A DNA stretch of 64,000 nucleotides from assembly GCF_029892425.1 (NCBI RefSeq), contig NZ_JARXWB010000001.1:186001-250000 (forward strand), given 5' to 3'. Below are positions 54,282-63,393 of the stretch, piece after piece; the first letter of the stretch is position 1; each line of letters opens with the position of its first letter. The DNA comes from Bradyrhizobium sp. BR13661. GTDB taxonomy: Bacteria > Pseudomonadota > Alphaproteobacteria > Rhizobiales > Xanthobacteraceae. Position numbers and translations under genes: made by a program. The notes beneath the pieces are model-generated. The model worked only from the letters and a program-made list of their open reading frames with translations, made no database searches and was not told the origin of the DNA.

Positions 54282-54533
54282 TTACAGCGTCGCGAGATCT
54301 TCGGGCACGTTGCCGAATTTGCGCAGCAGCGTGGCGTCGCCGAATTCTCCTGTCATGGGGTCGCCGCTGCGGCTGAACGCGACCGCGCCGATATGGCCGG
54401 CGCCATGCGATAGGGCCTCGGCGCGGCGCAGCGCAGCCGTAGAGCTCTGGCATTCTTCTGCGGTGCCGGCGACAGGCGATCCGTCGGCATCGATCAGGAA
54501 GGGCATTGCAACGTAATAGGTCACATCAGACAT
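54282..54533 (-). CDS. Small conserved protein
   Basis: 83 residues, soluble, unknown. It begins MSDVTYYVAMPFLIDADGSP and contains an amphipathic helix (TAALRRAEALSHGAGHIGAV). The shape resembles short Bradyrhizobium proteins, but no named family was recognised. ATG 54533 is preceded by GGAG. Its stop is two bases from the convergent GGDEF gene's stop, and it follows the next small gene by 23 bases. Confidence 0.6.
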   Translation of the reverse strand: MSDVTYYVAMPFLIDADGSPVAGTAEECQSSTAALRRAEALSHGAGHIGAVAFSRSGDPMTGEFGDATLLRKFGNVPEDLATL

Positions 54534-54556
54534 GGCGTTGCACTCCAATGGTAAGT

Positions 54557-54775
54557 TCAAGCGGCGCTGCTTTTGCTCCGCATCTTGCTGCGCGAGGTTT
54601 CTGGAATGCAGCCGGCCGCTATCGCCGCCTGCAATTCTTCCAGTTCAGCTTCCAGATATTCGTTGGCCATGATCAGCGCCTTGATGGTGCTGCGCAGATT
54701 GCCGTCGCACATCGCAATCGCCTGATCGCAGGCCTGTTCGTAATGGCTGTTGTCGAGAAGGGCGGGAACTGACAT
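54557..54775 (-). CDS. Small helical protein
   Basis: 72 residues, mostly helical: HYEQACDQAIAMCDGNLRST and IKALIMANEYLEAELEELQA (about 25-44) with a coiled-coil look. It is acidic with a basic end. ATG 54775 has AAGGA nine bases upstream; an earlier TTG at 54859 is less likely. It is part of a run of three tiny minus-strand genes and may share a transcript with the gene at 54282-54533. Unknown function. Confidence 0.6.
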   Translation of the reverse strand: MSVPALLDNSHYEQACDQAIAMCDGNLRSTIKALIMANEYLEAELEELQAAIAAGCIPETSRSKMRSKSSAA

Positions 54776-54871
54776 CTGCGGTGTCCTTACGGGTCCTTGG
54801 GCGGTTACGGGGGCGTCGGGGGCAGGATTTATGTTCCTCTTTTGTTCTTTTTGAGTCAAGCGGATTCATAC

Positions 54872-54889
54872 GCGGTCACGCGTGACCGC
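54872..54889. promoter_or_regulatory. Perfect 18-base palindrome GCGGTCACG-CGTGACCGC
   Basis: Placed between the small gene 54557-54775 and the DUF465 gene ending at 54897. It may serve as terminator of the DUF465 gene or as an operator for the small gene downstream of it. No U-run. Confidence 0.4.
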
Positions 54890-54896
54890 TTGTGGA

Positions 54897-55103
54897 TCAG
54901 GCGATGATGTCGGGCGTGATCTGGTCTTCGATGAAGGCGATACGGTCGCGCAACAACAATTTGCGTTTCTTCAACCGCTGTAACCGCAATAGGTCGGGGG
55001 CAGGCGATTGATGCAGTGCATCGATCGCCGCATCGAGATCTCGGTGTTCCTGCTGCAACCGGGTGAGCTCGGCTTCGAGTTCACGCTCATCATCATTGGT
55101 CAT
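54897..55103 (-). CDS. DUF465 (YdcH-type) protein
   Basis: 68 residues, entirely helical and charged. The DUF465 signature is seen: ELEAELTRLQQEHRDLDAAI, a helical hairpin, and RLQRLKKRKLLLRDRIAFIE (about 40-59). These small proteins are conserved in proteobacteria without an assigned function. A second member, 55432-55614, lies on the opposite strand about 330 bases away. Confidence 0.85.
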   Translation of the reverse strand: MTNDDERELEAELTRLQQEHRDLDAAIDALHQSPAPDLLRLQRLKKRKLLLRDRIAFIEDQITPDIIA

Positions 55104-55431
55104 GTCTGCGGTGGCCGAAAACCGATAAGCTTAAGATTAAGGCTGTGGATGCCCTGTGGAAATTATCGCCCTTGCGCGGCGTGATCGCAAGCGATCTGCC
55201 ACCTCCACGCACCGCTCTCTCGCAAGATATTTCGGTGATTCGAAGCGGTATTGCGCGAGCGCATTGATATCATGGATTTTTCGCCGCGCAGTTCCTTACT
55301 CACGCTTCGTTACATATGAATTTTCAAAAATGACGATGCGACGACGGATACATATCGACAGAACGAATCGGTGATGTACACTTCCTCGTCCGGATCGAAT
55401 CCCAGGTTCACCCCTACCGAGGAGGTTTCGA
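55104..55431. other. Divergent intergenic region between two DUF465 genes
   Basis: 328 bases, more AT-rich than the surrounding genes (for example CATATGAATTTTCAAAAATG near 55314). It must carry promoters for both genes. No palindrome or gene was found. Confidence 0.4.
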
Positions 55432-55614
55432 ATGACAATTCAGGCACATCTGGTTGAATTGGAACGGAAGCACAAAACTCTCGAAAACGAATTGCACGAA
55501 GCGCTCGTGCACCTTTCAACAGACGACCTGCAAATTGTTGAGTTGAAGCGCCGCAAGTTGATGGTCAAGGACCAGATTGAACGGCTGAAGCAGTCCGGCG
55601 AGACGCTTCACTAG
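55432..55614 (+). CDS. DUF465 (YdcH-type) protein
   Basis: 60 residues: HLVELERKHKTLENELHEAL followed by STDDLQIVELKRRKLMVKDQ, the helical-hairpin pattern of DUF465. It is less basic at the end than its neighbour. ATG 55432 follows a strong AGGAGG. No signal peptide. It is a divergent, paired paralog of 54897-55103. Confidence 0.88.
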   Translation: MTIQAHLVELERKHKTLENELHEALVHLSTDDLQIVELKRRKLMVKDQIERLKQSGETLH

Positions 55615-55734
55615 TAACCCCCGTAACAGCGTAGAGTTTGATCGCATCCTTTCAGGCAGGGACGAGAGCCTTTGCGCTCATCCCTGCTGTAAGGTTGGGC
55701 ACTGCGCGATGATCGTCGCGCGGTGGTGTCTTGT

Positions 55735-55781
55735 CTGGACGCGTTTTCACGAACCGGTAACCACGCCGCTCGAAAACGCCT
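55735..55781 (-). repeat. Dispersed repeat, copy 2
   Basis: Read on the minus strand, GGCGTTTTCGAGCG...CCGGTTCGTGAAAACGCGTCC closely matches copy 1 at 49589-49630 with several changes and a short deletion. It touches the 3' end of the oxidoreductase gene. Confidence 0.6.
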
Positions 55782-56884
55782 CAAATTTCCGCCAGCTCCG
55801 CGACGTGGTCTGCGATCGCGAGCGACGATGTCAGCCCCGGCGATTCGATTCCGAACAGATTGATCAGGCCCGCGACGCCATGGTCGCGCGGACCCTGCAT
55901 CAGAAAATCCTGCGTCGCCACCGCCGGCGGCACGATCTTCGGGCGGATGCCCGAATAGCTCGGCATCAGCGCGCCATCGGGCAATGTCGGCCAGTATTTG
56001 CGGATCGCCGGATAGAAGCGCTCGGCGCGCGACGGATCGACTTCATAGTCGATCGTCTCGATCCATTCGACGTCGGGGCCGAAGCGCGCCTGTCCTGCCA
56101 TGTCTAGCGTCAGATGCACACCTAGCCCGCCAGGCTCGGGCACCGGATAGATCAGGCGCGAGAATGGCGCGCGCGCATTGCAGCTGAAATAGTTTCCCTT
56201 GGCGAGATAGGCCGGCGGAATCCGGTCGATCGGCATGCCGTCGATGTGGCGCGCCACCGTCGTCGCCGAAAGCCCGGCGGCGTTGACGAGCAGGTCGCAT
56301 TGCAAGGTCATCGGTGCCTCGCCGCCGGCCTCGATCTCGATCACGCCGGCCTCCGCCTTGGCGCGGATCAGCGGCGTGTGAAACGCAAAGGCGGCACCGG
56401 CTGCCTCGGCTTCGCCGCGCAGCGACAGCATGTAGGCGTGGCTGTCGATGATGCCGGTCGACGGCGACAGCAGGGCGGCGTCGCAGGCCAGCGCCGGCTC
56501 CAGCGCGCGGGCGGCCTCGCCCGAGAGCAACTGCATGTCGAGCACGCCGTTGGCCTCGGCATGTGCCTTGATCGATTGCAGCTTCTCGGTTTCCTTCGCA
56601 TTGGTCGCGACGATCAGCTTGCCGCAGTTCTTGTGCGGAATGCCGCGCTCGCCGCAATAGCGGTACAGCGCGTGCTTGCCGCTGACGCACATGCGCGCCA
56701 TCCAGCTTCCGGCGCGGTAGTAGATCCCGGCATGGATCACCTCGCTGTTGCGCGAGGAGGTGATGGTGCCGATGGCCTCGGCTTCCTCGAGCACGATCAC
56801 CTCGCGCCCGGCCTGTGCCAGCTTCCGGGCCACCGCGAGCCCGACCACGCCGGCTCCGACGACGACGCAATCGACCCTATCCAT
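55781..56884 (-). CDS. FAD-dependent oxidoreductase (L-2-hydroxyglutarate oxidase-like)
   Basis: 367 residues of the DAO/GlpA-type fold. [20 protein letters not shown] (about 7-26) is the FAD-binding GxGxxG motif, followed by the adenosine-ribose Glu in VLEEAEAIG. The substrate-domain regions [14 protein letters not shown] (about 43-56) and [20 protein letters not shown] (about 333-352) are the pattern of the LhgO/L2HGDH family, which oxidises L-2-hydroxyglutarate. It is transcribed away from the PAS-GGDEF-EAL gene, 205 bases between starts. Related DAO proteins with other substrates cannot be excluded. Confidence 0.82.
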   Translation of the reverse strand: MDRVDCVVVGAGVVGLAVARKLAQAGREVIVLEEAEAIGTITSSRNSEVIHAGIYYRAGSWMARMCVSGKHALYRYCGERGIPHKNCGKLIVATNAKETEKLQSIKAHAEANGVLDMQLLSGEAARALEPALACDAALLSPSTGIIDSHAYMLSLRGEAEAAGAAFAFHTPLIRAKAEAGVIEIEAGGEAPMTLQCDLLVNAAGLSATTVARHIDGMPIDRIPPAYLAKGNYFSCNARAPFSRLIYPVPEPGGLGVHLTLDMAGQARFGPDVEWIETIDYEVDPSRAERFYPAIRKYWPTLPDGALMPSYSGIRPKIVPPAVATQDFLMQGPRDHGVAGLINLFGIESPGLTSSLAIADHVAELAEI

Positions 56885-57089
56885 CGCTATTCAGAGGTCC
56901 CGCTGAAGCTGCCGATGGCGCTGGTTTGCCAGGGAAACGCACCCTGCGGCCGTTCTCCATTAAGAAAACATTTATCATGTCAGGGCAATTGCCGTATTTC
57001 GCGTCACATTTTTCTCTTGGGCGTACAGGCGTTTACCCGATCCAAACCCGTGAAGCCAGACAATCCGCAGTTGAAATCGCGGGTGGCTG

Positions 57090-59762
57090 ATGGCTGAGAA
57101 AAACTGGCACGCGGGCAGCACCATTCTGATTGCTGTGCAGGTCGTCGTGTGCCTGGCAGGGGCGATCACGCCTGCGCGCGCCGAACCTTCAGCTGTGTCG
57201 GCCTATCTCGACGGGCTCGAACCGAGCCTGATCTGGGAGGCCCTGATCGGCGGCATTGTTGTCTGCGCGCTGCTGACCGCCATTGTCCTGTGGATCAATT
57301 CCGCATTGCGCCGTGCCCGGCGCTCGCAGCTCCGTCGCAACGCGTTCGTCTCCTCCGCCATGAACAACCTCAACCAGGGTGTGGTGATGACGGATGGGCA
57401 GCGCCGCATCATCTTCTGCAACGACCGCTATCTCGAGATCTATGGCCTGGTCAGGTCGGACCTCTGGTCCGACATGACCGGCTACGACATCCTCGAACTG
57501 AGGCGCCAGCGGGGTGTCCTCGGCGTCTCCGACGACGAGTTCTATGAGAAGGCGGCGAGCCCCAACGGCCTGATCACTGAATTGCCCGATGGCCGCGCCA
57601 TCCTGGTCAAATATTTCGAGCTGCCGAACGGCGGATCGGTGGCGACCCATCTCGACGTCAGCGAACAGCGCAAGCTGTCGCGGCAACTGGCCTCGACCAA
57701 GCAATTCCTCGAAACGGTGCTGGACAACGTGCCGGCCTGCGTCGCCGCCAAGAACATCGAGGACGGCCGCTACATCTTCGCCAACCGCGCCTATGAGCGC
57801 TTCTGGGGTTTTTCGCGCGACCAGGTCGTCGGCAAGAATGCGCGCGAGCTGTTCGGTCCGAAATCGGCTGATAGCATCGAGGCGACCGATCGGGCGGCGC
57901 TGCTGGCGCCGGAAGGACAATATCGCAATGAATTCGAGGTCGAGGTCGAGCAGGCCCGGCGCATGGTGGCCTCGATCCGGATCGTGGTCCGCAACGAGAG
58001 CAACAAGCCGGAATTCCTGCTGATCGTGTTCGAGGACATTACCGATCGGCAATCGCTGTCGAAGGAGCTGGAGAGCACCAAGAAGTTCCTCGAGCTCGTG
58101 GTCGACAACATCCCGGTGGCGTTGATCGTCGAACAGGTCAAGGATGGCCGCTATCTGCTCGCCAACCGCAGCGCCGAGACGATCCTCAACCGCAAGCGCG
58201 AGGAAGCCACCGGCCTGACCGCTTCCGACATCTTCAACGCCAAGGAAGCCAAGCTGATCATCGCGCGCGACGAAGCCGCGATCAAGAAGCGGGGGATGAT
58301 CACCGAGGAGCATCCGATCTCGACCAAGGACGGCCTGCGCCTGTTCCTGACCCGGCGCGCCACGGTGCTCAACGATTCCGGCGAGCCGCAATATCTGATC
58401 AAGACCCACGAGGATGTCACCAACCGCCGGCAGATCGAGTCGCGGATGGCGCACATGGCCTATCATGATGGCCTCACGGACCTGCCGAACCGCGCTGCCT
58501 TCCTTCAGGCGCTGACCCAGATGATCGAGGCCTGCGAAGGGACCGACGAGGAATTCGCGGTCCTGTGCATCGATCTCGACGGCCTCAAGGAAGTCAACGA
58601 CGTGTTCGGCCATGCGCTTGGCGACAAGCTGCTGATCGAGGTGGCGCAGCGGCTCCAGGACACCGCACGCGGCGGCCTGGTGGCGCGCCTGTCCGGTGAC
58701 GAATTCGGCCTGATCATCGACGGTAAGCAGCCCGATGCGGGCCTCACGCTGGCGCAACGGCTTGGCGAGGCGCTGGCGCCGGAATTCCAGATCGACGGCC
58801 GCGCGGTCCGCGCCGGCATCACCACCGGCATGTCGATCTTCCCGCACAATGGCCCCGACGGCGCCTCGCTGCTCGCCAATGCCGGCGCGGCCCTGTTCCG
58901 CGCCAAGCAGAAATCCCGCGGTACGATCAGCCTCTATCAGCCCGAGATGGATCAGCAGATCCGCGACCGCCGCGTGCTGCATCAGGATCTGTCGAAGGCG
59001 ATCAAGAACGGCGAGCTGTCGCTGGCCTTCCAGCCGCAGGGTATCGCGCGTGACAGCGTCGCCGAAAGCGAGATCATCGGTTTTGAGGCCTTGGCGCGCT
59101 GGCAGCATCCGGTGCGCGGCCAGGTCTCGCCGGCCGAATTCATCCCGATCGCGGAGGAAAGCGGCCTGATCGTCGAGATGGGCGAATGGATCCTGCGCGA
59201 GGCCTGCCGCGAGGCGGCGTCGTGGCCGAAGCCGATGCAGGTCGCCGTCAATCTGTCGCCGGCGCAGTTCATGCACGGCGACGTGGTTGGTCTCGTCCAT
59301 TCGATCCTGATCGAGACGGGTCTGGCGCCCGGCCGGCTCGAGCTCGAAATCACCGAGGGCGTGCTGATCGAGGACTTTGATCGCGGTCTGGCGCTGCTGC
59401 GCCGGCTGAAGGCGCTGGGCGTCCGCATCTCCATGGACGATTTCGGCAGCGGCTACTCCTCGCTGAGCTATCTCCAGGCGTTCCCGTTCGACAAGATCAA
59501 GATCGACCGTGCTTTCATCACCAATCTCGGCCGCAACCCGCAATCGGCGGCGATCGTTCGCGCCGTGATCGATCTCGGCCACGGCCTCGAAATGTCGATC
59601 ATTGCCGAGGGCGTCGAGACGATCGACCAGCTCACCTTCCTCGCCAGGGAGGGCTGCGACGGCGTGCAGGGCTATCTGCTCGGCAAGCCGCTGCCCATTG
59701 GAAAATACGCCGGCCTCGTCGGCCGCGTCGAGGCCATGGAGCTTGCGCTCAAGACCGGCTAG
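57090..59762 (+). CDS. PAS-GGDEF-EAL protein (c-di-GMP turnover)
   Basis: 890 residues. An N-terminal signal-like helix (about 10-28) and a membrane helix (WEALIGGIVVCALLTAIVLW, about 49-68) precede PAS-type regions: one at about 90-195 (MNNLNQGVVMTDGQRRIIFC), then about 200-320 and 330-450. The GGDEF motif is a variant, SGDEF (RLSGDEFGLI, about residue 535), without an RxxD inhibition site before it. The EAL domain (GFEALARW, about 665; ELEITEGV; DDFGSGYSS; EGVET) looks complete. It is likely a sensor-controlled phosphodiesterase, with cyclase activity less certain. It is followed 39 bases later by the GlpD-like gene. Confidence 0.93.
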   Translation: MAEKNWHAGSTILIAVQVVVCLAGAITPARAEPSAVSAYLDGLEPSLIWEALIGGIVVCALLTAIVLWINSALRRARRSQLRRNAFVSSAMNNLNQGVVMTDGQRRIIFCNDRYLEIYGLVRSDLWSDMTGYDILELRRQRGVLGVSDDEFYEKAASPNGLITELPDGRAILVKYFELPNGGSVATHLDVSEQRKLSRQLASTKQFLETVLDNVPACVAAKNIEDGRYIFANRAYERFWGFSRDQVVGKNARELFGPKSADSIEATDRAALLAPEGQYRNEFEVEVEQARRMVASIRIVVRNESNKPEFLLIVFEDITDRQSLSKELESTKKFLELVVDNIPVALIVEQVKDGRYLLANRSAETILNRKREEATGLTASDIFNAKEAKLIIARDEAAIKKRGMITEEHPISTKDGLRLFLTRRATVLNDSGEPQYLIKTHEDVTNRRQIESRMAHMAYHDGLTDLPNRAAFLQALTQMIEACEGTDEEFAVLCIDLDGLKEVNDVFGHALGDKLLIEVAQRLQDTARGGLVARLSGDEFGLIIDGKQPDAGLTLAQRLGEALAPEFQIDGRAVRAGITTGMSIFPHNGPDGASLLANAGAALFRAKQKSRGTISLYQPEMDQQIRDRRVLHQDLSKAIKNGELSLAFQPQGIARDSVAESEIIGFEALARWQHPVRGQVSPAEFIPIAEESGLIVEMGEWILREACREAASWPKPMQVAVNLSPAQFMHGDVVGLVHSILIETGLAPGRLELEITEGVLIEDFDRGLALLRRLKALGVRISMDDFGSGYSSLSYLQAFPFDKIKIDRAFITNLGRNPQSAAIVRAVIDLGHGLEMSIIAEGVETIDQLTFLAREGCDGVQGYLLGKPLPIGKYAGLVGRVEAMELALKTG

Positions 59763-59801
59763 TGGTGTCGGGCACGGACCTTGCTCCCTCCAGACGGTTT
59801 C

Positions 59802-61271
59802 ATGGCGGATTACGACCTCGCGATCATCGGCGGCGGCCTGAACGGCGCCAGCCTCGCGCGCGATGCTGCTGGCCGAGGCTTGCGGGTGATCTTGGTCGAG
59901 CAGGGCGATCTGGCCAGCGCCGCCTCGTCGGCGACGTCGCGATTGATTCATGGCGACCTGTCGGTGCTGGAGCGCCGCGCCTTCTGGCGGGTACGCCGGG
60001 CGCTGGCCGAGCGTCGGACCTGGCTCCGGATCGCGCCGCATCTGGTGCGGCCGATGAGCTTTGTGATCCCCGCCCATTCCGACGAGCGCCCGCCATGGCT
60101 GTTGCGCGCGGGCCTGTATGTTTATGACGCCCTGACGAACCGCGGCGGCCTGCCGGCATCTGCGACCCTCGACATCACGCATCATCCGGTTGGCAACGCA
60201 CTGAAGCGGCCGTTCGGCATCGGCTTCGAATATGCCGATTGTGTCGTCGACGATTCACGCCTGGTGGTGCTCGTGGCGCTGGACGCCGCCGAGCGCGGCG
60301 CTGTGATCTGCACCGGGGCGCGATGTGTGCGGGCCGACCGGGCCGACATCTGGCGGCTCGCCGTTGTCGATCGCGGCCATCGCCGCACGATCACGGCTCG
60401 CGCGCTGGCCAATACCACCGGCGCCTGGACATCGATGGTTGCGGAGACCGTGTTGCGGCAGCCGCTGCCGCCCATGGCGGCCGTGCAGATGAGCCAGATC
60501 ATCGTGCCCAGGCTGTTCGAGTCCGACAATGTCTATGTGTTCCAGAACAATGACGGGCGGCTGATTTTTGCGAGCCCGTTCGAGCGCGATTTCACGCTGG
60601 TCGGCACGGTCACGCATGATTTCACCGGCGATCCCGCGATCGTCGCGATGCCGGGCGCCGATGTCAGCTATCTCTGCGAAGCCGTGAGCCGCTATTTCCG
60701 CGAGCGTGTTGGTCCGACCGACGTGGTGCGCACGCTCTCCGGCGTCAATCTGACGCCCGCGTCCGCGCGACGCCGCGACGGCACGACGCTGTTCCACGCG
60801 CGCCGGCGCAAGGCGCCGTTGCTGACGATGTTCGGCGGCGAGGTCACGACCTCGCGCCTCCGCGCCGAGCGGGCGGTGACGCGGCTGACGCCGTTCTATC
60901 CGATGTCGCGGCCCTGGACTGCTGCCGCAACGTTGCCCGGGGGCGATTTCGCCTGGGATCGCTTCGAGACCGAGATCGACCTCGCGCGCGACCGCTGGAG
61001 GTTTCTCGATGAGCCGCAAGCCCGGCGCCTCGTTGCGGCCTATGGCTCGCGGCTATCGACCGTGCTGAGAGAAGCGAAAACCCGCGAGGAGCTCGGCCCG
61101 GCCTTCGGTCCCGACCTCACCGGAGCGGAGGTTCGCTATCTCATGGCCCGCGAATGGGCACGCTTCCCCGAGGATATCCTGTGGCGCCGGTCCAAGTTGG
61201 GGTTGACCATGCCGGCGGCAGACCGTGACGCGCTGGCTGCGTTCATGGCGGATCCGCCTCGAACCGGTTGA
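59802..61271 (+). CDS. Glycerol-3-phosphate dehydrogenase-like flavoprotein
   Basis: 489 residues of the GlpD family, oxidising glycerol-3-phosphate to dihydroxyacetone phosphate with FAD. DLAIIGGGLNGASLARDAAG (about 4-23) is the FAD motif, SSATSRLIHGDLSVLE (about 42-57) the second FAD contact, and the C-terminal domain contains FEYADCVVDDSRLVV and ALANTTGAWTS. The usual GGKLTTYR motif is altered to GGEVTTSR, so the substrate may differ from glycerol-3-phosphate. ATG 59802 is used; a TTG at 59781 is possible. The neighbouring transporter may supply a related substrate. Confidence 0.83.
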   Translation: MADYDLAIIGGGLNGASLARDAAGRGLRVILVEQGDLASAASSATSRLIHGDLSVLERRAFWRVRRALAERRTWLRIAPHLVRPMSFVIPAHSDERPPWLLRAGLYVYDALTNRGGLPASATLDITHHPVGNALKRPFGIGFEYADCVVDDSRLVVLVALDAAERGAVICTGARCVRADRADIWRLAVVDRGHRRTITARALANTTGAWTSMVAETVLRQPLPPMAAVQMSQIIVPRLFESDNVYVFQNNDGRLIFASPFERDFTLVGTVTHDFTGDPAIVAMPGADVSYLCEAVSRYFRERVGPTDVVRTLSGVNLTPASARRRDGTTLFHARRRKAPLLTMFGGEVTTSRLRAERAVTRLTPFYPMSRPWTAAATLPGGDFAWDRFETEIDLARDRWRFLDEPQARRLVAAYGSRLSTVLREAKTREELGPAFGPDLTGAEVRYLMAREWARFPEDILWRRSKLGLTMPAADRDALAAFMADPPRTG

Positions 61272-61323
61272 GCAAAGGCCGATCCACCGCTAGCGTGCGG
61301 CGGCATTGGGGTTGGCAGGGACC

Positions 61324-62484
61324 ATGACTGACGAGTTGCCCAGAACAGATGTTGCTCGCGGAGATGCGCATCCCGCCGCGCGCGAGCCGCTGCTGCGTAT
61401 CGAGGGCGTGGCGAAGACGTTCGGGACGTTCCGCGCGGTTGACGGCGTGTCGCTCGACATCAAGGCCGGCGAGTTCTTCGCGCTTCTGGGTCCCAGTGGC
61501 TGTGGCAAGACCACGCTGCTGCGGATGCTTGCGGGTTTCGAGTCTCCGGATGAGGGGCGCATCCTGCTCGGTGGCAAGGATATCGCGCAGGCGCTACCGC
61601 ACGAGCGTCCGATCAACATGATGTTCCAGAACTACGCGCTGTTTCCGCATCTGTCGGTGCGCGACAACATCGCCTTTGGCCTCAGGCGCGCCAACATGGC
61701 CCGCGCCGATATCGCAACGCGCGTCGCGGAGATGGTGGCGCTGGTGAAGCTCGAGGGGCTCGAGAAGCGCAAGCCCGACCAGCTCTCCGGCGGCCAGCGC
61801 CAGCGCGTTGCGCTGGCTCGCGCGCTGGCGCGCCGGCCGCAGCTTCTGCTGCTCGACGAGCCGCTTGCAGCTCTCGACAAGAAGCTGCGCGAGAGCACGC
61901 AAGGCGAGCTGATGGAGTTGCAGCGCCGGCTCGGTATGACGTTCATGATCGTCACCCATGACCAGGGGGAGGCGATGACGATGGCTGATAGAATCGGCGT
62001 GATGAAATCTGGAAAGCTCGCCCAGGTCGCGACCCCCCGCGAGCTCTACGAGGCGCCGCGCTCGCGCTGGATCGCGGGGTTTGTCGGCGACATCAATCTG
62101 TTCGACGCCGAGTCCAAACTGCGCGATGGTCATCGCCTGGTCATTGGCACGCGTGATGCGGGCACCCTGGTGGTGGCCGAGCCGCGCCAGCCGCTTGGCG
62201 AGGTGAAATTCTCGGTCGCGATCCGACCCGAGAAGGTCAAGCTGTCGCGTCGTGGCCCCGTGAGCGAGGCCGGTCATGAAACCGCGATCAACCGGCTCGA
62301 CGGCGTGATCGCCGACATCTGCTATCTCGGCGGCACCACCACCTACAAGGTGAAGCTCGATGCCGGCGGAATGGTGCAGGCGTCCGTCGCCAACAGCGCA
62401 CGTCTCGATGTCGATGCGTTTAGTCTGAACCAGCATGTCGTCGCCTGGTTCACACCCGACGACTGTGTGGTGCTGCCGTCATGA
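61324..62484 (+). CDS. potA: ABC transporter ATP-binding protein, PotA type
   Basis: 386 residues, nucleotide-binding subunit of a polyamine-type importer. Walker A GPSGCGKTT (about 57-65), signature LSGGQRQRVALARALA (about 155-170), Walker B LLLLDEPLAALD, and the switch THDQGEAMTMADR are all intact. The C-terminal TOBE-like domain (about 290-385) is present, as in PotA/PotG. ATG 61324 with AGGGA upstream is preferred. It overlaps the permease start (ATGA at 62481-62484), so translation is coupled. Polyamine specificity is by family only. Confidence 0.93.
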   Translation: MTDELPRTDVARGDAHPAAREPLLRIEGVAKTFGTFRAVDGVSLDIKAGEFFALLGPSGCGKTTLLRMLAGFESPDEGRILLGGKDIAQALPHERPINMMFQNYALFPHLSVRDNIAFGLRRANMARADIATRVAEMVALVKLEGLEKRKPDQLSGGQRQRVALARALARRPQLLLLDEPLAALDKKLRESTQGELMELQRRLGMTFMIVTHDQGEAMTMADRIGVMKSGKLAQVATPRELYEAPRSRWIAGFVGDINLFDAESKLRDGHRLVIGTRDAGTLVVAEPRQPLGEVKFSVAIRPEKVKLSRRGPVSEAGHETAINRLDGVIADICYLGGTTTYKVKLDAGGMVQASVANSARLDVDAFSLNQHVVAWFTPDDCVVLPS

Positions 62485-63392
62485 GCGGGCGCCGGATCTT
62501 CGCGCGGCCGGCGCGCTTCGCCGCCATCGCCCCCTATGTCTGGATGGTGCTGTTCTTCCTGGTGCCGTTCGGCTTCGTGCTGAAGATCAGCCTGTCGCAG
62601 ACGGCGATCGCGCAGCCGCCTTACGAGCCGGTGTTCGACCTGACGGCGGGATGGACGGCGATCCGGTCGGCCTTTGCCGCGCTGGGACTCGACAATTTCA
62701 AACTGCTCGTCTCCGACGATCTTTATGTGTTCGCCTATCTGCGCAGCCTGACCGTGGCCGTGACGGCCACCGCATTGCTTCTGCTGATCGGATATCCCAT
62801 CGCCTATGGCATGGCGCGATTGCCGAAGCGGTGGCAGGCGGTTGCGATGGTGCTGGTGATCGTACCGTTCTGGACGTCGTTCCTGATCCGAATCTATGCC
62901 TGGATCAACATCCTTCAGCATGACGGCCTGCTCAATCAGATCCTGCTGGCGCTCCACCTGGTGAGCCAGCCGGTGGTGTGGCTCTCCACCGACACCGCGA
63001 TGTATGTCGGCATCGTCTATTCCTACCTGCCGTTCATGATCCTGCCGCTCTACGCCACGCTCGCCAAGATGGAGCCGGCGCTGGAAGAGGCGGCGAGCGA
63101 TCTCGGTGCGCCGCCATGGCAGGTGTTCTGGCTCGTCACCTTTCCGCTGTCACTGCCGGGCGTCGGCGCCGGCGTGCTGCTGTGCTTCATTCCAGTCGTC
63201 GGCGAGTTCGTGATCCCTGATCTTCTCGCCGGCTCCAACTCGCTGATGATCGGCCAGACGCTGTGGCTCGAATTCTTCACCAACAAGGACTGGCCGGTGG
63301 CCTCAGCTGCGGCGATCGTGCTCCTCGTCGTGCTGCTGTTGCCCCTGCTGCTCTACGAGCGGCTGCAGCGGCGGCAGCTGGAGGAGCAGTGA
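62481..63392 (+). CDS. potB: ABC transporter permease, PotB type
   Basis: 303-residue inner-membrane subunit with about six helices (PYVWMVLFFLVPFGFVLKIS first). The EAA loop contacting the ATPase is seen as ALEEAASDLGAPPWQVFWLV (about 203-222). Start overlaps potA by four bases; the potC start lies one base after the stop. Confidence 0.95.
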   Translation: MSGRRIFARPARFAAIAPYVWMVLFFLVPFGFVLKISLSQTAIAQPPYEPVFDLTAGWTAIRSAFAALGLDNFKLLVSDDLYVFAYLRSLTVAVTATALLLLIGYPIAYGMARLPKRWQAVAMVLVIVPFWTSFLIRIYAWINILQHDGLLNQILLALHLVSQPVVWLSTDTAMYVGIVYSYLPFMILPLYATLAKMEPALEEAASDLGAPPWQVFWLVTFPLSLPGVGAGVLLCFIPVVGEFVIPDLLAGSNSLMIGQTLWLEFFTNKDWPVASAAAIVLLVVLLLPLLLYERLQRRQLEEQ

Positions 63393-63393
63393 G

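Noticed and set aside
57189..60185. 998-codon minus-strand frame
   Set aside because: Antisense of the PAS-GGDEF-EAL gene; composition is typical of reverse-strand reading of high-GC coding DNA.
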